A stretch of DNA of 5,820 nt from positions 1 through 5,820 of the forward strand of contig CAIRAS010000522.1 of assembly GCA_903876615.1 (NCBI GenBank), in the 5' to 3' direction. Shown here one piece after another: positions 4,537 to 5,820 of the stretch; position 1 is the stretch's first letter; every line of letters begins with the position of its first letter. The DNA is from an uncultured Holophagaceae bacterium (GTDB lineage Bacteria; Acidobacteriota; Holophagae; Holophagales; Holophagaceae). The translations under genes were made by a program, and so were the position numbers. The notes under the pieces were generated by a model, which was not told the DNA's origin, searched no databases, and saw only the letters and a program-made list of their open reading frames with translations.

Positions 4537-5820
4537 GTGTTCGGCAAGATCCAGCACATCCATTTCGTAGGCATCGGCGGCATCGGCATGTCCGGCATCG
4601 CGGAGGTGCTCGCCAACCTGGGCTACCAAGTCTCGGGCTCGGACCTGAAGGAGAGCTCGGTCACCGAGCGCCTCCGTGGCCTCGGCATCACCGTCCACCT
4701 GGGCCACCAGGGCAGCGCCATCCAGGGCGCCCAGGTGGTGGTGATCAGCTCCGCCGTGAAGGGGGACAACCCCGAAGTGGTGGCGGCCCACGCCGCCAAG
4801 GTGCCCGTGATCCCGCGCGGCGAGATGCTGGCGGAGCTCATGCGCATGAAGTACGGCATCGCCGTGGCGGGCTCCCATGGCAAGACCACCACCACCAGCA
4901 TGGTCGCGCAGGTGCTCAGCCAGGGCGGCATCGACCCCACCATCGTCATCGGCGGCAAGCTCGGCACCATCGGCAGCAATGCCAAGCTGGGCAAGGGCCC
5001 CTTCCTGGTGGCCGAGGCCGATGAGAGCGACGGCAGCTTCCTCATGCTGAACCCCACCCTGGCCGTCATCACCAACATCGACCGGGAGCACCTGGACCAC
5101 TACAAGGACCTGGACGAGATCCAGGATGCCTTCGTCACCTTCGCCAACAAGGTGCCGTTCTACGGGTCCGTCTTTCTCTGCATGGACGATCCTCACGCCG
5201 CCGCCGTGCGCCCCCGCCTGAAGCGCCGGGTCTACACCTACGGCACCCACCCCCAGGTGGACATCCGGGCCCGGGACATCCGCCAGGAGGGCTTCCGCAC
5301 CCACTTCAAGCTAAGAGCCCACGGCAAGGACCTGGGCGCCTTCAGCCTCGGTGTGCCCGGCCACCACATGGTGCTCAACGCCCTGGCGGCCATCGGCATC
5401 GCCCTGGAACTCGACGTCGATCCCGAGGTCATCCGCGCCAGCCTGGCCAGCTTCACCGGTGCCGACCGGCGCTTCCATCTGAAAGGCGAGAAGGACGGCG
5501 TGCTGGTGGTGGACGACTACGGCCACCATCCCACGGAGATCGCCGCCACCCTGGCCGCGGCCCGGGCCGGGTTCCCGGAGCGTCGCCTCGTGGCGGCCTT
5601 CCAGCCTCACCGCTACTCCCGCACCAAGGCGCTGCTGGACGAGTTCGGCACCGCCTTCTTCGAGGCGGACGTGGTGGTGGTCACGGACATCTACGCCGCC
5701 GGCGAGCAGCCCATCCAGGGCATCACGGGCGCCGTCGTGGCCGAGGCCCTGCGCTCCCACGGCCAGAAGGACGTGCACCTGGTGGGCCGGGTGGAGGACC
5801 TGCCCCAGGCCCTCCAGAGC
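4537..5820 (+). CDS. murC: UDP-N-acetylmuramate--L-alanine ligase, 3' end beyond window
   Basis: MurC adds L-alanine to UDP-MurNAc with ATP in the cytoplasm, the first peptide-stem step of peptidoglycan synthesis. The window holds 428 codons of a protein usually about 450-490 residues long, so only the last few dozen residues are missing. Domains in order: the N-terminal UDP-substrate Rossmann loop GIGGIGMSG (12-20); the ATP-binding GSHGKTTTT loop (112-120); [10 protein letters not shown] (159-168); [11 protein letters not shown] (179-189); PGHHMVLN (274-281), the conserved Mur ligase motif; DDYGHHPTE (326-334) and FQPHRYSRT (355-363), both typical of MurC in the C-terminal domain. The start is GTG with AGGGGAG upstream. 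No frameshift or stop is seen. It is divergent from the exported protein gene, so it probably begins a transcription unit; downstream neighbours (often murB) are outside the window. Confidence 0.98.
   Translation, partial: MFGKIQHIHFVGIGGIGMSGIAEVLANLGYQVSGSDLKESSVTERLRGLGITVHLGHQGSAIQGAQVVVISSAVKGDNPEVVAAHAAKVPVIPRGEMLAELMRMKYGIAVAGSHGKTTTTSMVAQVLSQGGIDPTIVIGGKLGTIGSNAKLGKGPFLVAEADESDGSFLMLNPTLAVITNIDREHLDHYKDLDEIQDAFVTFANKVPFYGSVFLCMDDPHAAAVRPRLKRRVYTYGTHPQVDIRARDIRQEGFRTHFKLRAHGKDLGAFSLGVPGHHMVLNALAAIGIALELDVDPEVIRASLASFTGADRRFHLKGEKDGVLVVDDYGHHPTEIAATLAAARAGFPERRLVAAFQPHRYSRTKALLDEFGTAFFEADVVVVTDIYAAGEQPIQGITGAVVAEALRSHGQKDVHLVGRVEDLPQALQS

Noticed and set aside
4497..5024. Plus-strand ATG frame beginning at 4497 over murC
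   Set aside because: It is out of frame with the MurC motifs and its product is His/Pro/Gly/Arg low complexity; MurC starts at GTG 4537.
4393..5304. Long minus-strand open frame opposite murC
   Set aside because: It is antisense to the clear MurC reading frame and is dominated by Gly/Ala/Val/His runs typical of shadow frames in GC-rich DNA.

Overview
This is a high-GC bacterial chromosomal segment, with strongly G/C-biased third codon positions in every convincing gene. It carries six protein genes that together look like ordinary housekeeping and accessory chromosome. MurC (peptidoglycan precursor synthesis) and two exported proteins with plain signal peptides suggest a diderm bacterium. 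The overall flavour (short TAnnCT -10 elements, start codons with no Shine-Dalgarno sequence, a stand-alone docking-domain-like protein) would fit a Holophaga/Geothrix-type acidobacterium, but this is a weak inference; nothing in the window fixes the taxon.

Layout. 1-438 holds no convincing gene. It contains the end of a degenerate CGGATGAA/CGGGGATAA repeat, an A/T-rich dyad, a G-tract run and one dubious small minus-strand ORF. 439-1350 (+) encodes an exported phosphodiester glycosidase (NAGPA-type) protein. It converges on a minus-strand pair: a hot-dog thioesterase (1609-2037) and, upstream of it, a 65-residue protein resembling the TubC N-terminal docking domain (2143-2340). A divergent gap of about 200 bp leads to a plus-strand diacylglycerol/sphingosine kinase-like lipid kinase (2542-3489). 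A perfect 12-bp stem hairpin at 3503-3530 separates it from a convergent minus-strand gene for an exported proline-rich protein of unknown function (3551-4423). Divergent from that across 113 bp, murC starts with GTG at 4537 and runs off the right edge.

How the genes relate. Each plus-strand gene appears to have its own promoter, and only the two minus-strand genes at 1609-2340 could form an operon. Functions touch the envelope (MurC, lipid kinase, exported glycosidase, exported proline-rich protein) and acyl-thioester chemistry (thioesterase), but the arrangement does not show one pathway. I found no CRISPR array, insertion sequence, phage gene, tRNA or rRNA. I see no new multi-gene system; the items most worth a second look are the stand-alone docking-domain-like protein, the matched leaderless-type starts, and the uncharacterised exported protein.
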